Positions 60,554 to 64,000 of a stretch of 64,000 nt of DNA are shown piece after piece. Position numbers and translations under genes: made by a program. This stretch comes from Hydnum rufescens UP504 (taxonomy: Eukaryota > Basidiomycota > Agaricomycetes > Cantharellales > Hydnaceae), in contig MU129134.1 in NCBI GenBank assembly GCA_014904985.1, forward strand, positions 29,135-93,134. Reading direction: 5' to 3'. The notes below the pieces were generated by a model. That model did no database searches. It saw only the letters and a list, made by a program, of their open reading frames with translations, and had not been told where the DNA came from. How positions within the stretch are numbered: the first letter of the stretch is position 1; the number at the start of each line of letters is the position of its first letter.

Positions 60554-63500
60554 CTACAGGTAGTGCTCATCATCGGCAGAGCTCTCATCATCTGCACTCC
60601 TGGGGTTCAAGTTGACCCAGTCGGGAGTTTCAGGGGGTTGATCTGCTGCATGAGCATCTGGAATTGCCCATTGTTTCTGGAATAAGGTCACATGTCCTTG
60701 ATAGATGGAGGACTGACACACAGCATATGCCTGTAGTCCTTCTTGAAGGTCCAATGCCAAACCTACACGAGCATTAACCTGTTCTTCCCACCAGGTTGCA
60801 CACCACTTGCTGTAGGCGACAACCCGGCGCATCTCCTCCTGGAGAATGGCAACTTCCTCAGCCCATCAACGCTTCTGTGCCAAGGATTTGGCCCATTCAA
60901 CACAAAGGGCTAGTTTGATTTACAAGTATTAGTGCTGTAAACAATCATTCATGAAGGTTCACATACCAGAGTGCATTTCTTCGTTGTCATCCATGATGAC
61001 ACCAGGTACCATCCATATCCATGAAAGAGTTCGGTGGCCCTCACGAGGACCCAGTCTATGCTTCTGCCTGGCTGTGTTATCAGGCTCCTCTTCATGATCA
61101 ACCATGGGACGGATATCATCTTGTTTTAACTCGCACAAGTATTGTTCCCATGCTCTGGAACCTTGCAGTTTGAGGTATGCGGCACGAGCATCTCGGTATC
61201 ATGCAGATATCACCTGGGTATGAGCCTTGGATCTCTGCACAAGATTATTCACATGAGTGTTTGCTCATTGGCCCCACACTTCTCGGATTTTATAGGACTT
61301 AAGGTGCGCAAAGACTGATAATGCATGACGGAGTTCGGCAAGGGAGTCAGTCACCTGGGCAAAATGAAGTTTGGCTTCGACTATGGCCAGGTTGCTATTA
61401 AGACTCAATGAGCATGAGGTCAACAGAAGCTCATGGGGTAGATAAAGAGGGGATGTTTCGGGGGTGTCAGGATTAACGCGGGAATCAGACAGCAACAGAG
61501 CAGCCACTTCTGGCATGTGCAAGGTTTGGATGCTGCAGAAACCCGCAAGCCTCTTTTGCAAGGCAAGCTGGCAATGTTTGACATTCGCCTTTTGGGTGTC
61601 TGTGCTCGAAGACTTGAGCTTGTGGACCTCAAAGGAAAGACCTTGCCTACAATATAGGATCATCAGCATTGGTTTGATTTTCTACTAGAATCAATCTAGG
61701 GGGGACTTACTGGGCTTCTTTGATGTCTAATCCACTACTGATGAATGCACTGGGGCTGGGCTGCATCGATTCCATTTCATTAACGCTGAGACTGGCACAT
61801 TCAGCAGCAACGAGTTCCAGCCGTATCGCAGCCTGCGATTGGACTGGTGTCTTATAGAATCAGTAATTTAGAATCCATCCGAACCACAATAGATACATAC
61901 AGATTGTTTCTATGACGTATGGATCAGGTTTGGATTTGTTGTTTTCCCATTGATTTATCATGGTTGTCCACTCTGCCTTGTTCATGTCAGGGATCACTCC
62001 GCAGAAGATCTCGTGTTGTTCGTTATGCTTCTCGCACTGAATGATGGCATTCCACAGCTTCTTTGGAAGCAGGCTGCCTGAAAAAAGAATGCACAATAAG
62101 TGTGCTGAGTAGATTCCCGAGTTTGTCTTACCCATCGCAATAAACTTGCGGTAGTTCGTATTGCCCCATATATCATTGAGGGTGTCATGTCGCGAGCCTT
62201 CCCCCATCTCCTTTGTGCTTCAAGCCGCACCATTTACACTGGCCCAGTCATGTTCAATCCCTTCACCATCCGTATGACCGACACCTGGAAAAAAGTTGAG
62301 TGAGAAGACTGTCCTACACGAATCACCATGAGCATTCAGGTGGAATTTTGGCACTGCTCCATCGAGGGTCACAGAATCGAAGTCGAATTGAAGCATGGAG
62401 GGCAACTGGAGATGGCGTATACGAAGGTTCTTATGGTACATGCACCAGATATCATACATGTTGAGGTGATCATGGAGAGTCATGCCCTGAAGCCCTGAAA
62501 AAAGAATGTAGTCCATATTGGCATATCTTGAGGCCCAACATCAGTCATGCTGTAGGCCTATGTGTATTAGGACAAACTGTTCCCCCTTCTGGAGATCACC
62601 AATACCAGTCAGCAGAAGGAAGCCATGATGGGCACATATGACTGCACCGACTCCCGTCACTTGTAGTCCTTTGGAGTTCTTTGTATTCACTTGTTCGATG
62701 GCTGAGAGACCAGTACACATTGACGTCTATGAATAATATCAGCAACAAGAGAGTGATGTTGCTGTAAACATTTGTACCTCATTTTGTTTCCCGCAGTTCA
62801 CGAGGTAATTCTGATAGTGTTCCTCTTCCACAAAATAGGCCCACCCAGTTCCTAGACCAGGATCATTAGTGCCTTTATCTTGAAGGCTTAAGCGGAAATT
62901 GGCATCTTGTGACGTGATCTTGGTGTACAAGTAGCTGTAAAGGCGAAGACTTAGAGTGAGCGGTGATATAACTACAGTGGTAGCAATGGTGCACCATTTA
63001 TCAACATCATCCCTCCATCCTTCGGGAAGGTTAATGTCAGGAATCGGGCATGCTGGACACATGATGGCTAATTCTCCTCTCTTCGTCCCTTGTGCTCCAG
63101 ATGAGTCGTGTCCACACCCAGCTTGTTTCAACAGTTTAAGATGCCTCCACATTCGTACCATTCGAAGGAAGGCGGTGTAACAAGACTGAAACACAATTAT
63201 TAGTAGAAACCGTATCAGCAGTATTATGAACCTACCTTAATATTAACCAGACCAATGTTACTTGTCTCTTGCTCTAATGCTTGATAAAAATGGATTGTTG
63301 AAACCTTCAACTGGATGGACTGAAGATGGAAATGGTGCAAGAGCTGAAATGTGGAGCAGGTTTGGGGTTGTTGAACTGTCGTGGGAAAAGGCCACATTGA
63401 AGAAGCTGATCGAGGACACTGCATGTCTTCGAACATCCACAGAAGACGATATTGACCAAATGGAGACCATTAACGTGGAGGATGATGAAATTAGATGGGC

Positions 63501-63770
63501 CGGCTTTAGGGGATGGGCACACATCTTGCTCATCGGACGTGTGATTGAATTGGACACATAGGCCCAAGTCGGCCAGAGCAACTGCTTCGAAGTGCAAGCC
63601 TCACCATTCCTAAACTGTACTCAGCAACCGGAGTAATACTGCTAAGAGGGGATTGGAACTTACCTTAACACAATGGAATGGTAGTCTTGCATGCCGACGA
63701 AGGCAACACCCTTTGCAAATAAGCTCATCAAAGAAACATTCGTTGCAGCGATACACACCGCTTTCCCCAC
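60554..63770 (-). mobile_element. KDZ transposase with CxC2 zinc domain
   Basis: Second KDZ-type DNA transposase, reading leftwards. N-terminal CxC2-like cysteine cluster near 63690-63750: YRCNECFFDELICKGCCLRR-H, HARLPFH. Then VALADLGLCVQFNH, NFIILHVNGLHLVNIVFCGC, VQQPQTCSTFQLLHHFHLQS, STIHFYQALEQET, AFLRMVRMWRHLKLLKQAG, CPACPIPDINLP, and the transposase core MDYILFSGLQGMTLHDHLNM, YDIWCMYHKNLRIRHLQLPS, GAVPKFHLNAHGDSC, SLNFFPGVGHTDGEGIEHDW, RHDTLNDIWGNTNYRKF. The C-terminal part is in exons at 61265-61669 and 60554-60832. Short introns are visible. One frame change near 63385 interrupts a conserved block. It is nearly full-length; the 5' end may extend past 63770. No terminal repeats identified with confidence. 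Confidence 0.85.
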
Positions 63771-63789
63771 CTCAGGCAGATAGATTTGG

Positions 63790-64000
63790 ACCCTTTGGGT
63801 CGGCTTTTACTGCACAGGAGAGGACCCAAAGGGTCCCCCAACCTATCACAGACCCATGGGTTGGACAAATATTGACCCATGAGGGGACAGCACTAAACCA
63901 TGGTTTTGGCATGGTCAGGGCAGGGTATTGACAATAAAACTCATGGGCTGGGCCACTCCACCCATGGGTGGGACCTGCTGACCCATGAGTTAGAGCATTA
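63790..64000. repeat. Short palindromic repeats at window edge
   Basis: GGACCCTTTGGGTC (63789-63802 region) is mirrored by GACCCAAAGGGTCC about 30 bases later. Further right, CCCATGGGT, GACCCATGAG and CCATGGG words recur about six times up to the end of the window. They adjoin the presumed 5' end of the KDZ element and may be part of its subterminal region. Confidence 0.45.

Overview
This is a window of a filamentous fungal nuclear genome, most likely a basidiomycete of the Agaricomycetes. Genes are dense and broken by many short introns (about 45-70 bases, GT...AG). The recognisable proteins are fungal: the chitin synthase chaperone Chs7, a QDE-1-type RNA-dependent RNA polymerase, the Ctf4/Mcl1 replisome factor, an M64 peptidase and KDZ transposases with a CxC2 zinc domain. 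The repeat content and the secreted gene family resemble Rhizoctonia-type Cantharellales; that placement is inference.

Left part (1-14.1 kb), housekeeping: a SIKE/FGFR1OP2-like STRIPAK subunit (+), the 18S rRNA-processing factor RCL1 (-), Ctf4 (+, sharing a very short divergent promoter with RCL1), CHS7 (+) and glyoxalase II (+, with a possible mitochondrial start). Next is dynactin p150Glued (14.9-19.7 kb, +).

Middle accessory part (19.1-31 kb): the 3' end of the dynactin gene lies inside a degenerate segmental duplication of roughly 3 kb units, copied at 22.1-25.4 kb and partly at 26.8-27.7 kb. It carries an unrecognised minus-strand gene family. A tandem pair of small secreted-protein genes follows (28.6-30.7 kb); a third, intact paralogue sits at 55.5 kb.

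Right-centre part (31.8-54.5 kb): SF3B2/Cus1 (+), a cellular RdRP (-), an arrestin-domain protein with a long repeat-bearing tail (+), a serine-rich coiled-coil protein (+), a MYND zinc-finger protein (-), an orphan gene (+) and an M64 metallopeptidase (-). A MITE-like inverted-repeat element with tRNA-like promoter boxes lies at 50.2-50.7 kb.

Right end (56.7-64 kb): transposon territory, with a truncated KDZ transposase (+), a minisatellite, a second KDZ transposase of the CxC2 type (-), and short palindromic repeats at the window edge.

Many conserved genes show single-base frame breaks, often in G or C runs. Because essential genes are affected as often as accessory ones, base-level assembly errors are the simplest explanation. 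Exon ends are therefore approximate, and 'pseudogene' calls here need care.
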